The notes: a model not told the origin generated them from the letters alone. A stretch of 64,000 bases of DNA from Bacteroidales bacterium (GCA_910575615.1 CAJTEX010000002.1:1-64000), one strand, 5' to 3'; positions 16,853 through 25,498 are shown, counted from the first letter of the stretch. Translations and numbers: made by a program.

Positions 16853-17800
16853 ATGAGTAAGTTCCTGACTTGTTATAAAGTTGTTATGAATAGCGCAAAT
16901 GATATTGCGCTATTAGACTCCACATTCCTTTCTAACTTCTACTTTAGAGGACAAGCCGATGCGGAGTGGGATTTATCATCCTCATTAGAGAGAATGATTA
17001 AAAGCCTTTACCAGCGAGAAGATTGTTTTGATATTCCTCGAAGATATGAAGTTGAAATGCTCGAAGAGTTCAAACGGAAATATCCCCTATACGAAAAGCA
17101 TAGAATACCTGCTGAAGAAGACAATATCGAGTGGCTGTCAATTATGCAACATTATGGAGCTTGCACACGATTGGTCGATGCAACAGAATCAATTTATGTC
17201 GCCCTTTTTATGGCTACACAAAATTCTTTTAGTAATTCTGATGCTGCAATATGGGCAATAAATAAGAATATTCTCAACTCAAAGAAATATATCTTATATA
17301 GAAATAATGTTGATAGGAAAGCTCCCTCAATATCTCTAAGCGCAGCTGAAGCATATGCATATAATTATGCAAATTCATTTATAGGATCTATTTACAACCG
17401 TGGCGAATGTCCTCAACAAATCATTGCCATTAAACCTAAGATGAGCAATGAACGATTATCAATTCAACAGGGTCTTTTCTTAATGCCTACTGATATATCT
17501 GTTCCATTTAAGTACAACCTCAATAATTATCTGCCAGGTGTTGGGTTCAACAGAACAGATAATTCTTTTAATCCCATGGAATTTTCTAAATTTGTCGAGT
17601 ATTCCCATGACAATAGGAACAAAGCACATAATGATAATATCTTAATGTTTAAAATTACTATTCCTCGTGCTTTGAAATTAGGCATTACAAAACTTCTATC
17701 ACAAATGAACATATCATCAGAGACTTTATTTCCCGGACTCTCAGGCTTGTCTCAGTCACTCAATAGACTTCGCGATGGATATGGTGAATATTTAGAATAA
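16853..17800 (+). CDS. FRG-domain protein
   Basis: A 315-aa protein whose N-terminal half carries the FRG signature: FRGQADAEWDLSSSLER (residues ~32-48) and SIMQHYGACTRLVDATESIY followed by VALFMA. FRG domains are of unknown biochemical function and recur in mobile DNA and in suspected antiphage loci. The remainder is unrecognised. It begins 29 nt after the ExoIII-like gene and is possibly read from the same transcript. Codons are more AT-rich than in the upstream mobilization genes, suggesting a separate origin. Presence of the fold is fairly sure; the role is not. Confidence 0.8.
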   Translation: MSKFLTCYKVVMNSANDIALLDSTFLSNFYFRGQADAEWDLSSSLERMIKSLYQREDCFDIPRRYEVEMLEEFKRKYPLYEKHRIPAEEDNIEWLSIMQHYGACTRLVDATESIYVALFMATQNSFSNSDAAIWAINKNILNSKKYILYRNNVDRKAPSISLSAAEAYAYNYANSFIGSIYNRGECPQQIIAIKPKMSNERLSIQQGLFLMPTDISVPFKYNLNNYLPGVGFNRTDNSFNPMEFSKFVEYSHDNRNKAHNDNILMFKITIPRALKLGITKLLSQMNISSETLFPGLSGLSQSLNRLRDGYGEYLE

Positions 17801-17893
17801 AACTAATAGGGAAGTTGCGGCACCGCCGCGCTTTCGTTACGATGCCCAATATTCAATCGTTAAAGAACTCTCGAATAATTAATACATTGTGAG

Positions 17894-18730
17894 ATGGAGC
17901 CAATCCTTGTTTTTGTCGAAAATGATATACAGTATAGGGGTACAAGAACTCATAGAGACCCTTATGAAAAACTAAAGATATATAATGACATATCAAATGT
18001 TTATGTTTCCTCGATGAAAGATATTAACTTTAGAGATATGTTTATTATAAAAGACTTTATTTGCCCTTCCCCGTATATTAATGGTGAAGAAACTGTCGAA
18101 TTGGATGCAGATGATGAGGGTGATTATTATTCACCTCCTATTTGGCGTTCTACATTGAACCTTTGCCAAAAATTAAATGCAAACTATGAAGTTGCAAAAT
18201 TTTCTCCATCTCATTCCAAAACTGGATTGAATCTTATTTCAAGGTATACACTCCTTCAATATGATAGTGAGTATATGGCATATTCCGTCCCGATTTACGG
18301 TTATACCGCAATGGCTGATGCCTTTATAGAAACTATTTATAAGTATTATTTATATGCAATTTCAAACCATCAAATTGCTAAGGATTCAATACTAAACATA
18401 GATTTCCCCATTGAATACTTCCATTTTCTCTCTGATAAACAATCAAAATCTCCTGTAAAAGTAATGGCAGGTGGTATGGATAATATTTACTCCAAATATG
18501 GCTTGCTACTGTTTAAAAATATAAATGCTTTGCTTTTAGCTTTCTTCTTAAGGAATGACTCGCTTTTTATAGATTGTGTAGATATTATAGACGACTATCT
18601 ACCTTTCTTTTCCCAAATCCCTGAAATCCACCGCAACCCTTTGCGTTACGCTATATTACAGTATGCTAAAAATCTAAATTTACCATCAGAAAATATCTTA
18701 TTGCTTGAGAATGCTTTATATAAATCTTGA
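17894..18730 (+). CDS. Hypothetical protein, AT-rich
   Basis: A 278-aa protein that I do not recognise. It begins MEPILVFVENDIQYRG, has an acidic patch (ELDADDEGDYYSPP) and no obvious transmembrane helix or catalytic motif. Tyrosine and isoleucine are abundant, reflecting very AT-rich codon use, so it differs from all its neighbours. It is the last cargo gene before the integrase, 93 nt behind the FRG gene. By position it could be a partner of the FRG protein or an independent defence gene. No signal peptide is seen. The 178 nt after it hold no gene. Confidence 0.6.
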   Translation: MEPILVFVENDIQYRGTRTHRDPYEKLKIYNDISNVYVSSMKDINFRDMFIIKDFICPSPYINGEETVELDADDEGDYYSPPIWRSTLNLCQKLNANYEVAKFSPSHSKTGLNLISRYTLLQYDSEYMAYSVPIYGYTAMADAFIETIYKYYLYAISNHQIAKDSILNIDFPIEYFHFLSDKQSKSPVKVMAGGMDNIYSKYGLLLFKNINALLLAFFLRNDSLFIDCVDIIDDYLPFFSQIPEIHRNPLRYAILQYAKNLNLPSENILLLENALYKS

Positions 18731-18908
18731 ATTTTAGGACTTTCCGGATGTCGCCGTCGCGCTTGCGTGGCTTTATCATCGAGCCTAAGGTCTCGACCGC
18801 TCGGTTTCAATCGCTTAGCTCTTGCGACGCAAGCCACTTCGTTAATAACACACGCTGGATTTCGGCACTAATTAATTATTTGACCAATTGGTCTCTAAAT
18901 CAGTTGCG

Positions 18909-20447
18909 TCATAATTTCATGATGATATCAAGGACCTCGTTGAGTTTGTCTGTCGGGAGACGCTTGATGTAGTTGGCGCGGGCATCAAGATTGCCACGGA
19001 TATGGGCGAGAACGGCGAGGTGGGCATTGACTGACGCGGTGTCTCCTTCAAACATTCCAAGATAGGTTTCGCGTGCCGGTATGCCGAGCCGGATTCGCTC
19101 TTCATCGGTAATGGCATGGTCAAAGACCGTCTCAACACCTATTTGAACACCTCCATTAAGAATGTTCATTTTCTCACGTTTGCTCTCGTCATCAAATTTC
19201 ACGTATTTCATCATCATGTCAGCGGTTGTGTGCCCGGTTACGGCGCGAATATCTTCCGGAGACATTCCCTTGCGTAAGCACATAGTTACAAATGTTCGTC
19301 GTGCGACATGAGAAGTAAGGAGTTCGTATTTCGGTCGAATCACTCTTGTTTTCTCTCTGCCACTTTGCTTTTCAGTAATCCAATCTCCGGTCATACCGGC
19401 TAATTTACCCACTTCCTTAAGATGCGAGTTGTACTTTTGGTTGGAAATACTTGGGAAAATACAAGGGTCATCTTCATCAGGCGATTTGGGATATTTTGCA
19501 AGTATGCGCAAAGCCTCAGCAGCCATGGCAAAACGCTGACGATGGTTGGTCTTCTTTGATATTACATCAAGTATATCACCATTGATATTTGACCATCTTA
19601 AAGCAATTACATCGGAAAAGCGAAGACCGGTATAACAAGCAAATACAAATATATCACGAGCACGGCCTATCGCTTTGCGGGAGGTGGGAAAGGTTTGAAT
19701 AGCGGCAAGTTCTTCGTCTGAGAGGGCATATAGGTTTATTGTGCTGTCAGATTTGGTCTCGTCATGAAACCGCTGAGAGTATGTCTGATAAGCTATATTA
19801 CGGTTGTATCCCTTCCTTGTGGACCAGTTGAAGAATCCCTTAATGGTCTTCATGGATTGATGAGTATAATTGTTTGACAATCCCTTCCCTATAAGGAACA
19901 GTTCGAAGCGAGCCAACAAATCATCGTTGACATCCTCAAAATACAATCCTGACTTAAATTCATTTAGGTGACGAAGCATAGTCTTATGCTTTGTCAACGT
20001 TCCTTTGGTCCATTGTGCCGTGGAGGGAGTCGTTTTCAACTCTTTTTCCCTCTCGTCAATCAAAAGCTGATAAACCTGAGCCACGGTCAATCTTGTTGAT
20101 TTCTCTTCATTCAGTATCCGCTTTACCTCATCACGAACAGTTATAGGAGTAACTTCTTCCCCCTTTAGTTCAAGTTGTGAGAATGCCTCGTCAACGGCAG
20201 AAGCTATTTTCAGTAAACGCTGATTTATATCAGTGGCGGAAACGTCATCTGAATTGAAATTGTTTCGTTTAACCCTTTGAGTTTTCTCGTCCCACTTCCC
20301 AAGAGAAATGCGATAGCCGGAATAATACCAGATCCGTTTGCCGCCAAATGTTATGTCGGCATTAATCGGCAATTCTTCGGGGAGATTGCCATTCTTATCC
20401 TTGCGCTTCTCAAGCCGGAAGCTGACACGATGCTTGTACTTATCCAT
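18909..20447 (-). CDS. Tyrosine recombinase (integrase) of the element
   Basis: A 512-aa site-specific recombinase that would integrate and excise the element at tRNA-Ser. The catalytic set is visible: R in YTGLRFSDV, K in SKKTNHRQ, H-x-x-R in SHVARRTF, then H in GHTTADMMMKY with the nucleophilic Y. The N-terminal ~200 residues carry the arm-binding and SAM-like core-binding domains usual for Bacteroidales integrases. It is transcribed inward from the right end, next to the arm-type repeat at 20491-20514. A C-terminal extension of ~70 residues follows the tyrosine. Confidence 0.93.
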   Translation of the reverse strand: MDKYKHRVSFRLEKRKDKNGNLPEELPINADITFGGKRIWYYSGYRISLGKWDEKTQRVKRNNFNSDDVSATDINQRLLKIASAVDEAFSQLELKGEEVTPITVRDEVKRILNEEKSTRLTVAQVYQLLIDEREKELKTTPSTAQWTKGTLTKHKTMLRHLNEFKSGLYFEDVNDDLLARFELFLIGKGLSNNYTHQSMKTIKGFFNWSTRKGYNRNIAYQTYSQRFHDETKSDSTINLYALSDEELAAIQTFPTSRKAIGRARDIFVFACYTGLRFSDVIALRWSNINGDILDVISKKTNHRQRFAMAAEALRILAKYPKSPDEDDPCIFPSISNQKYNSHLKEVGKLAGMTGDWITEKQSGREKTRVIRPKYELLTSHVARRTFVTMCLRKGMSPEDIRAVTGHTTADMMMKYVKFDDESKREKMNILNGGVQIGVETVFDHAITDEERIRLGIPARETYLGMFEGDTASVNAHLAVLAHIRGNLDARANYIKRLPTDKLNEVLDIIMKL

Positions 20448-20490
20448 GATTAAGATTTTTTTAGTATGGGGAGGGAATTGCCCCCATTTT

Positions 20491-20514
20491 ACACATACAA
20501 AAATACATACAATT
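20491..20514 (+). repeat. Arm-type repeat, right end
   Basis: ACACATACAAAAATACATACaatt, a direct repeat of 6195-6218. It sits between the integrase start and attR, followed by 130 bp of AT-rich DNA without genes. Confidence 0.6.
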
Positions 20515-20643
20515 TTTCATTCAATCAAGGAAATTCAGAAATATTTTATTTTACCAAAATATAGGATAATATGCTGTTTACTAACTATTTTATGACTATA
20601 AGTAATATCATTGCGATTATATATTTTACCATAGTTTCAAGTA

Positions 20644-20656
20644 CCTGTCTTTCCGC
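20644..20656. other. attR core
   Basis: CCTGTCTTTCCGC, identical to 6126-6138. The next bases lead straight into a terminator hairpin, as expected for the end of the original tRNA-Ser gene. Confidence 0.85.
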
Positions 20657-20693
20657 AAAAAGGCTGCAAGTCATTGACTTGCAGCCTTTTTTT
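20657..20693 (+). terminator. Original tRNA-Ser terminator, displaced by the element
   Basis: GGCTGCAAGTC / GACTTGCAGCC stem with an ATT loop, flanked by A5 and T7. It is a textbook intrinsic terminator directly after the att core and with no gene in front of it now. Confidence 0.85.
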
Positions 20694-20753
20694 GCGAGAC
20701 AACGGTGCCCTCCCATCGCTTCCTGACGGCGATATTCGTCTTTGAGACTGCGA

Positions 20754-20849
20754 TATACCCCAAAGGGTATAATTCTGCGTCGGACGAATTATTTTATACC
20801 CGTTACGGTGTAATTTGAGCCGCATTTATTATTTGTACCCAAAAGGGTA
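20754..20849 (+). promoter_or_regulatory. Three palindromic operators before a hipB-like remnant
   Basis: TATACCC-caaa-GGGTATA (20754-20771), an imperfect TATACCC-gtta-CGGTGTA (20795-20812), and TACCC-aaaa-GGGTA (20836-20849). Starts are 41 and about 39 bp apart, close to four helical turns, so a repressor could bind one face of the DNA. This arrangement resembles the multi-operator array of hipBA loci. Confidence 0.6.
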
Positions 20850-20855
20850 TATTCT

Positions 20856-20960
20856 GTGGCTCAGTTGGCAAAATATGTGAAAGAGATGCGTAGGCAGTTC
20901 GGGCTTACACAGGTTGATTTGTCCCAGGCATGCTTTATGACTCTGTCGGCAAAAAGTTGA
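20856..20960 (+). pseudogene. Truncated HipB-like helix-turn-helix protein
   Basis: GTG start, 34 codons. The protein begins VAQLAKYVKEMRRQFGLTQV, the first two helices of an XRE/HipB-type antitoxin. The recognition helix is missing: after DLSQA the frame becomes unrelated and stops. The operators just upstream are intact. It is read as the relic of a hipBA-type toxin-antitoxin locus next to attR; no toxin gene follows. Confidence 0.5.
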
Positions 20961-20989
20961 TGAAACCGGCCTGGATGGAGCCTGCGATA

Positions 20990-21020
20990 TTGTGGTCATC
21001 AGGAAAAATCGGTAACTTTG
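20990..21020 (+). promoter_or_regulatory. Promoter for the GH3-esterase pair
   Basis: TTG (20990-20992), 20-nt spacing, TAACTTTG (21013-21020); 110 nt before the GH3 start. Confidence 0.65.
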
Positions 21021-21129
21021 TGACCTGATACAGGCCCCGGCTCATGCATAGACGGGGGTCTGCGATTGGCAAACCTTATCAAGGAGGGTCGCCCGACGGC
21101 GGCCTGGAGCCCAAAAAACATTTCCTTAG

Positions 21130-23379
21130 ATGAAAATACCTTTTGAAAAAACAATGGCCCTCGCGGCAGCCGCATTCATGGGTGTCGCCTGCTGCATGGC
21201 GGCGACCGGAAGGGATGCCGCCACCGAGGCCCGCATAGATTCCCTGATGGCCCGGATGACCCTGCAGGAGAAAATCGGGCAGCTCAACCAGCTCAACGCG
21301 GCGCGGTTTGACACCCTCGGGGCGGCTGTCGCCCAGGGGCGGGTCGGCTCGATAATCAACGAGGTCGACCCAGAGGTGGTCAACAGCCTGCAGCGCAAGG
21401 CGGTGGAGGAGTCGCGCCTCGGCATTCCGCTGATTTTCGCGCGCGACGTGATACACGGGTTCAACACGGTGTTCCCGATTCCCTTGGGACAGGCGGCGAC
21501 CTGGAACCCCCAGCTGGTGGAGGAGGCTGCCCGCATAGCCGCCGTGGAGGCCACCGCCTCGGGAATCCGCTGGACTTTCTCCCCGATGATGGATGTCTCG
21601 CGTGACGCGCGCTGGGGCCGCATCGCCGAGTCGGCGGGGGAGGACCCGCTGCTCAACGAGCGGATGGGGCTGGCGATGATACGCGGCTACCAGACCGACA
21701 ACCTGGCCGACCCGACGGCGATGGCGGCATGCGCCAAGCATTTCGCCGGCTACGGATTCAGCGAGGCGGGAAAGGACTACAACACCACCTGGCTGCCCCT
21801 GCCCCTGCTCGAGGATGTGGTGCTGCCGCCGTTCGAGGCCGCCGCCGGAGCCGGGGTGGCCACATTCATGACATCGTTCAACGACATAAACGGCGTGCCC
21901 TCGTCGGGCAACAGCTGGCTCATGCGTGATGTGCTGCGTGACCGCTGGAGATTCGACGGGGTGCTGGTCAGCGACTGGAACGCCATCACCGAGATGATAA
22001 ACCACGGCGTGGCCGCCGACAAGCTCCACGCCACGATGCTGGCCGCCACCGCCGGGGTCGACATCGACATGGAGGGCCACGCCTATCCCGACGCGATGGA
22101 GGCGCTGGTCAGGGAGGGGAGGCTCGACGAGACGGTGGTTGACGGACTGGTGCGCAACGTGCTGCGCCTGAAATTCCGCCTCGGACTCTTCGACAACCCC
22201 TACATCGACCTGTCCAGGCCGTCGCCCGCCTATGCCCCGGCCCATCTGGCCGCCGCCACAAGGGCCGCCGAGGAGGGAACGATTCTGCTGAAAAACGGCG
22301 GTATGCTCCCACTGGGTTTGAAGCCGGGCAAGGTTGCCGTGATTGGGCCGATGGCCGACGCGCCATACGACCAGGGGGGCACCTGGGCGCCTGACCTGCA
22401 GCATGAACGGTCGGTGACCCCGCTGGCTGCCCTGCGCCGCCTATATGGCGAGGAGAATGTCATCCACGCTCCCGGACTGGGATATACCCGCGACAAGAGT
22501 CTCGACGGTATCCAGGCAGCTGTCAAAGCCGCCCGCGAGGCCGACGTGGCGGTGTGTTTCGTCGGCGAGGAGGCTGTGATGTCAGGTGAGGCCCACTCGA
22601 TGGCCGACCTCGGGCTGAAAGGGGCCCAGACCGCACTGCTTGAGGCTGTGTGCGCGACAGGCAAGCCCGTGGCGGTGGTGTTCATGGCCGGACGCCCGCT
22701 GACCGCAGGCAAGGAAATCGACATGGCCGACGCGGTGTTGTACGCGTTCCATGGCGGCACCATGGCCGGGGAGGCCCTGGCCAACATCATCTCAGGCAAG
22801 GCCAACCCCTCGGGCAAACTGCCTGTGACGATGGCCAGGATGACCGGACAATATCCGATGTATTACGCCCACAAGAACACGGGGCGCCCGCCAGAGTGGA
22901 CCGTCGACCTCGATTCCATCCCTGTGGAGGCTCTCCAGACCTCGACCGGATGCACCTCTTATTATCTCGATGCTGGGAAGGATCCGCTGTATCCATTCGG
23001 TTACGGACTGAGCTACACCACCTTCGACATCTCGGCCCCGCGCCTGTCTGCCTCCTCTATAGCCATCGGTTCCGAAACCCCGCTGACTGTTGAATGCACC
23101 GTCACCAATACCGGCGACCGGGAGGGGGCTGAGACCGTGCAGCTCTATGTCCGCGACCTGGTCGGCTCCCTTGCCCGGCCGGTAAAGGAGCTTAAAGACT
23201 TCCGTAAGGTGACCTTGAAGCCAGGAGAGAGCAAGGTGGTAAGCTTCGCGCTCACCCCCGGGCAGCTTTCATTCCACGGCCTTGACGGAAAACCCCTCAT
23301 AGAGGCTGGAGACTTCCAGGTATGGACGGCTGGCAACAGCGTTGACGGCACACCCGTCTCTTTCTCCCTCACCGACTGA
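21130..23379 (+). CDS. bglX: Secreted beta-glucosidase (GH3)
   Basis: A 749-aa GH3 hydrolase exported by an N-terminal signal peptide (hydrophobic AAAAFMGVACCMA). Order: GH3 barrel with the nucleophile Asp in VLVSDWNAI, the (alpha/beta) sandwich domain with FVGEEAVMSGEAHS, and a C-terminal fibronectin-like domain (GYGLSYTTF to VKELKDFRKV). Length matches periplasmic BglX enzymes (~750). It would release terminal beta-linked glucose or related sugars from oligosaccharides. It is followed after 27 nt by an acetyl esterase, so both probably act on the same plant or host glycan. Exact linkage specificity is not readable; the gene symbol is by type. Confidence 0.93.
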   Translation: MKIPFEKTMALAAAAFMGVACCMAATGRDAATEARIDSLMARMTLQEKIGQLNQLNAARFDTLGAAVAQGRVGSIINEVDPEVVNSLQRKAVEESRLGIPLIFARDVIHGFNTVFPIPLGQAATWNPQLVEEAARIAAVEATASGIRWTFSPMMDVSRDARWGRIAESAGEDPLLNERMGLAMIRGYQTDNLADPTAMAACAKHFAGYGFSEAGKDYNTTWLPLPLLEDVVLPPFEAAAGAGVATFMTSFNDINGVPSSGNSWLMRDVLRDRWRFDGVLVSDWNAITEMINHGVAADKLHATMLAATAGVDIDMEGHAYPDAMEALVREGRLDETVVDGLVRNVLRLKFRLGLFDNPYIDLSRPSPAYAPAHLAAATRAAEEGTILLKNGGMLPLGLKPGKVAVIGPMADAPYDQGGTWAPDLQHERSVTPLAALRRLYGEENVIHAPGLGYTRDKSLDGIQAAVKAAREADVAVCFVGEEAVMSGEAHSMADLGLKGAQTALLEAVCATGKPVAVVFMAGRPLTAGKEIDMADAVLYAFHGGTMAGEALANIISGKANPSGKLPVTMARMTGQYPMYYAHKNTGRPPEWTVDLDSIPVEALQTSTGCTSYYLDAGKDPLYPFGYGLSYTTFDISAPRLSASSIAIGSETPLTVECTVTNTGDREGAETVQLYVRDLVGSLARPVKELKDFRKVTLKPGESKVVSFALTPGQLSFHGLDGKPLIEAGDFQVWTAGNSVDGTPVSFSLTD

Positions 23380-23406
23380 CGCAATTCCTTACTTATCAAG
23401 ACATAT

Positions 23407-24711
23407 ATGAATCAAAGACATCTGCCCCCCGCCGTCGCAATGATGGCGGGTGCATTCCTGACGGCCTCAGCTGCAATCGGCGGCCGGGTCGACAAGTCCA
23501 GCCTGCGGTGCTGGGAGGAGGGGGAGGCCCCCCAGGTATCGGTAATTGTCAGCAACCCTGACGGGGAAGAGGCCTCCACCACGGTGAGCCTCGCCGTGCA
23601 GACCGACACGAAGCTACCTGCTGGAGAGTTCTCGCGGGAGGTGACTGTCGCGCCGGGCGACACCGCCCGCGTGGTGTTTGACAACCTTCCGGTGTCGCCC
23701 GGTTTCTACCGCGCGACGGTAACGGTGGGGGAGACAACGCTCGACCCGTTCAATTTCGGTTATGCCCCGACGGCGATAATCTCTCCTCTCGACCGCCAGC
23801 CCGACTTCGAGGCGTTCTGGAGCCAAGCCCTCGACGAGCTTGCCGCCGTGGCCCCGGAATACAGGCTCACCCGCGACCCTTACCGCTCGTCTGAAAACAA
23901 AAATGTATACCTGGTGGAGATGAAATCGCTCCCCGACTCGACGGGTGGAGAGCCGGTGGTGATACGCGGCTTCTACTCCGAGCCGGTGGCCCCTGGCAAA
24001 TATCCGGCCCTTATCACCTACCAGGGTTATGACGGCGGCACATCCCAGATTTATTACGGCAACCCCGACGATAATCCCGGATGGATTGAGTTTTATCTCT
24101 CCACACGCGGACAGCTGCTCGACAACCGCGACGGCAAGAACCACTACGGCGACTGGTTTGCCTGGAACTTCGGCGACAAAGACCGCTATTATTACCGAGC
24201 CGCGTTCATGGATGTGGTGCGCGCCATCGACTTCGTCACCTCCCGCGAGAAGACCGACACCGCCCGTGTCTACTCACAAGGGCAGAGCCAGGGAGGAGCC
24301 TTCACCGTCGCATCGGCGGCCCTCGGCGGGGGCCGCATCAAGGCCATTGCCCCGGCGGTCACCTTCCTCGGCGACTTCCCCGACTATTTCCGCATCGTCC
24401 ACTGGCCGGCCGAGGTGGCCCGGCGTTGCCAAAAGGAGAAAGGGCTCTCTGACCAGGAGATGTACCGGTTCCTGTCTTACTTCGACACCAAGAACCTCGC
24501 CCCCTGGGTGACATGCCCCGTGCTGGCCACCTTCGGTCTGCAGGACCCTGTCTGCCCGCCCCACACCAACTTCGCCTCCTTCAACCTCTTCGCCTCCCCC
24601 GACAAACGCTACATAATCATGCCGGAGAACGGCCATTGGGTCACCCCCGACTGGTATGACCGCTTCATGGAGTTCTTCTCCACCCTCCCCCCGGCATCCC
24701 CCGCCGACTGA
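23407..24711 (+). CDS. Acetyl xylan esterase (CE7 / AXE1), exported
   Basis: A 434-aa alpha/beta hydrolase of the acetyl xylan esterase/cephalosporin-C deacetylase type. A signal peptide and a ~100-residue beta-rich N-terminal domain precede the AXE1 domain. Catalytic serine in GQSQGG, aspartate in LQDPVCPP and histidine in ENGHW are all present, as is the family's RGFYSEP strand. It would remove acetyl groups from sugars so the upstream GH3 enzyme can act. Same operon as the GH3 gene. The N-terminal extra domain is not usual for the smaller CE7 enzymes. Confidence 0.85.
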   Translation: MNQRHLPPAVAMMAGAFLTASAAIGGRVDKSSLRCWEEGEAPQVSVIVSNPDGEEASTTVSLAVQTDTKLPAGEFSREVTVAPGDTARVVFDNLPVSPGFYRATVTVGETTLDPFNFGYAPTAIISPLDRQPDFEAFWSQALDELAAVAPEYRLTRDPYRSSENKNVYLVEMKSLPDSTGGEPVVIRGFYSEPVAPGKYPALITYQGYDGGTSQIYYGNPDDNPGWIEFYLSTRGQLLDNRDGKNHYGDWFAWNFGDKDRYYYRAAFMDVVRAIDFVTSREKTDTARVYSQGQSQGGAFTVASAALGGGRIKAIAPAVTFLGDFPDYFRIVHWPAEVARRCQKEKGLSDQEMYRFLSYFDTKNLAPWVTCPVLATFGLQDPVCPPHTNFASFNLFASPDKRYIIMPENGHWVTPDWYDRFMEFFSTLPPASPAD

Positions 24712-24723
24712 ACCGTCACGTGA

Positions 24724-24763
24724 ACCGCACCCCAAAAGCCAGACAAAGCTTTTGGGGTGCGGT
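24724..24763. terminator. Hairpin between convergent genes
   Basis: 16-bp perfect stem ACCGCACCCCAAAAGC / GCTTTTGGGGTGCGGT with an 8-nt loop, between the esterase stop and the convergent gene at 24787. There is no T-tract, but the stem is strong. Confidence 0.65.
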
Positions 24764-24786
24764 CCATTAAACAAATACCGGGGGAA

Positions 24787-25284
24787 TCAGCAGACCTTGA
24801 TGTCATGGCCGCCGGAGGTGTCCGCATCACCGCTGCGGAGACCGTCCCATCTGTATTCGCCTATGTGCCGTCCCCGTTTGTCGTGAAGCTCGAAATATAT
24901 CTCCGGTTTCTCGAAGTCGATGCTGAGGTAGGCGTTTTTCCGGGGGTATTTGCCTGGCCGGTATATTCTCCGGTATTTCGTGTCTGTCTTGTTTCGTTTG
25001 GTAAGCCCCTCGTCCAGTTCCCAACCGTTCAGCTGGGCTATCACATCCGCGCATTCGCTGAGTATGGCTATGTTCTGCCCAGGATGCTCCTTTATGGAAT
25101 CCAGCTTCTCCTTCACAGACTTGTGGTATGCACCGGTCGCCCCGGTGTTCCACAGCGGAGACTCGACGGGATTATACGGTTTGCAGTCGTGACGCGAGAC
25201 AAAGTTTGACAGCCGGAATGCCTGGTCCCTGTCATACAGATTGTATATTTCAGCATCCTGGCCGCATTTCTCCCCTTTTATCAC
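24787..25284 (-). CDS. Orphan colicin E3-type cytotoxic RNase-like domain
   Basis: About 165 aa from a GTG at 25284. The frame stays open to 25365 but has no ATG. The C-terminal ~70 residues follow the pattern of colicin E3-like rRNase tips: GW-LDEGLTKRNK, RRIYRPGK, YLSIDFE, then FELHDKRGRHIGEYRWDG and a DxxxxxDIKV tail. The usual D-x-x-H-x-x-E catalytic pattern reads D-F-E-K-P-E here, so activity is doubtful. There is no signal, delivery domain or recognisable immunity gene. It lies behind tRNA-Ala as though a toxin cassette had been left there. Function is inferred from weak resemblance only. Confidence 0.45.
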   Translation of the reverse strand: MIKGEKCGQDAEIYNLYDRDQAFRLSNFVSRHDCKPYNPVESPLWNTGATGAYHKSVKEKLDSIKEHPGQNIAILSECADVIAQLNGWELDEGLTKRNKTDTKYRRIYRPGKYPRKNAYLSIDFEKPEIYFELHDKRGRHIGEYRWDGLRSGDADTSGGHDIKVC

Positions 25285-25292
25285 AGGGGTTT

Positions 25293-25300
25293 CAAAGTTA
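25293..25300 (-). promoter_or_regulatory. Possible -7 box for the orphan toxin-like gene
   Basis: Minus-strand TAACTTTG only 8 nt before the proposed GTG. If used, the mRNA would be nearly leaderless. No -33 box with standard spacing. Confidence 0.3.
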
Positions 25301-25363
25301 GCCAAACGCCAATGACAAATACCGGGGCAATGACACACCGGGTGACGTCCGCCAGTGGCGGAC

Positions 25364-25400
25364 AAAAAAAGCGAGCCTTGGAAAAATCCAAAGCTCGCTT
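25364..25400 (-). terminator. Terminator of tRNA-Ala
   Basis: Minus-strand stem AAGCGAGC(C/T)TTGG with an ATTTTT loop followed by T7, 2 nt after the tRNA. Confidence 0.8.
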
Positions 25401-25401
25401 T

Positions 25402-25478
25402 TGGTGGAGTACAGCGGACTCGAACCGCTCACCTCGACACTGCCAGTGTCGCGCTCTAGCCAGATGAGCTAGTACCCC
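25402..25478 (-). tRNA. tRNA-Ala (anticodon GGC)
   Basis: Acceptor GGGGTAC / GTACTCC (one G-U), discriminator A, encoded CCA. Anticodon stem CGACA/TGTCG with loop CTGGCAG gives GGC. D-arm and T-arm (GTTCGAGTC) are normal. Confidence 0.95.
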
Positions 25479-25490
25479 GGTTTTGCGTTG

Positions 25491-25498
25491 CAAAGGTA
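25491..25498 (-). promoter_or_regulatory. -7 box for tRNA-Ala
   Basis: Minus-strand TACCTTTG, 12 nt before the tRNA 5' end. Confidence 0.6.

Larger units (their letters stand above)
6126..20656. mobile_element. Mobilizable integrated element in tRNA-Ser
   Basis: The 13-bp direct repeat CCTGTCTTTCCGC marks both ends (6126-6138 within the tRNA, 20644-20656). Inside are a DUF3853-like protein, DUF3987 ATPase, RHH mobilization protein, relaxase and tyrosine integrase, the standard kit of Bacteroidales mobilizable (not self-conjugative) islands. No VirB/Tra transfer genes are present, so it would depend on a helper. Base composition is visibly AT-richer than the flanks. The original tRNA terminator lies just beyond the right end at 20657-20693. 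Cargo is restriction and defence-type genes. Confidence 0.9.

Noticed and set aside
17801-17893. Integron attC-like GC patch between FRG and the last cargo gene
   Set aside because: No clear core sites or paired arms and no integron integrase.
21079-22404. 441-aa open frame antisense to the GH3 gene
   Set aside because: Same GC-driven artefact; Gly/His/Arg-rich without domain features.
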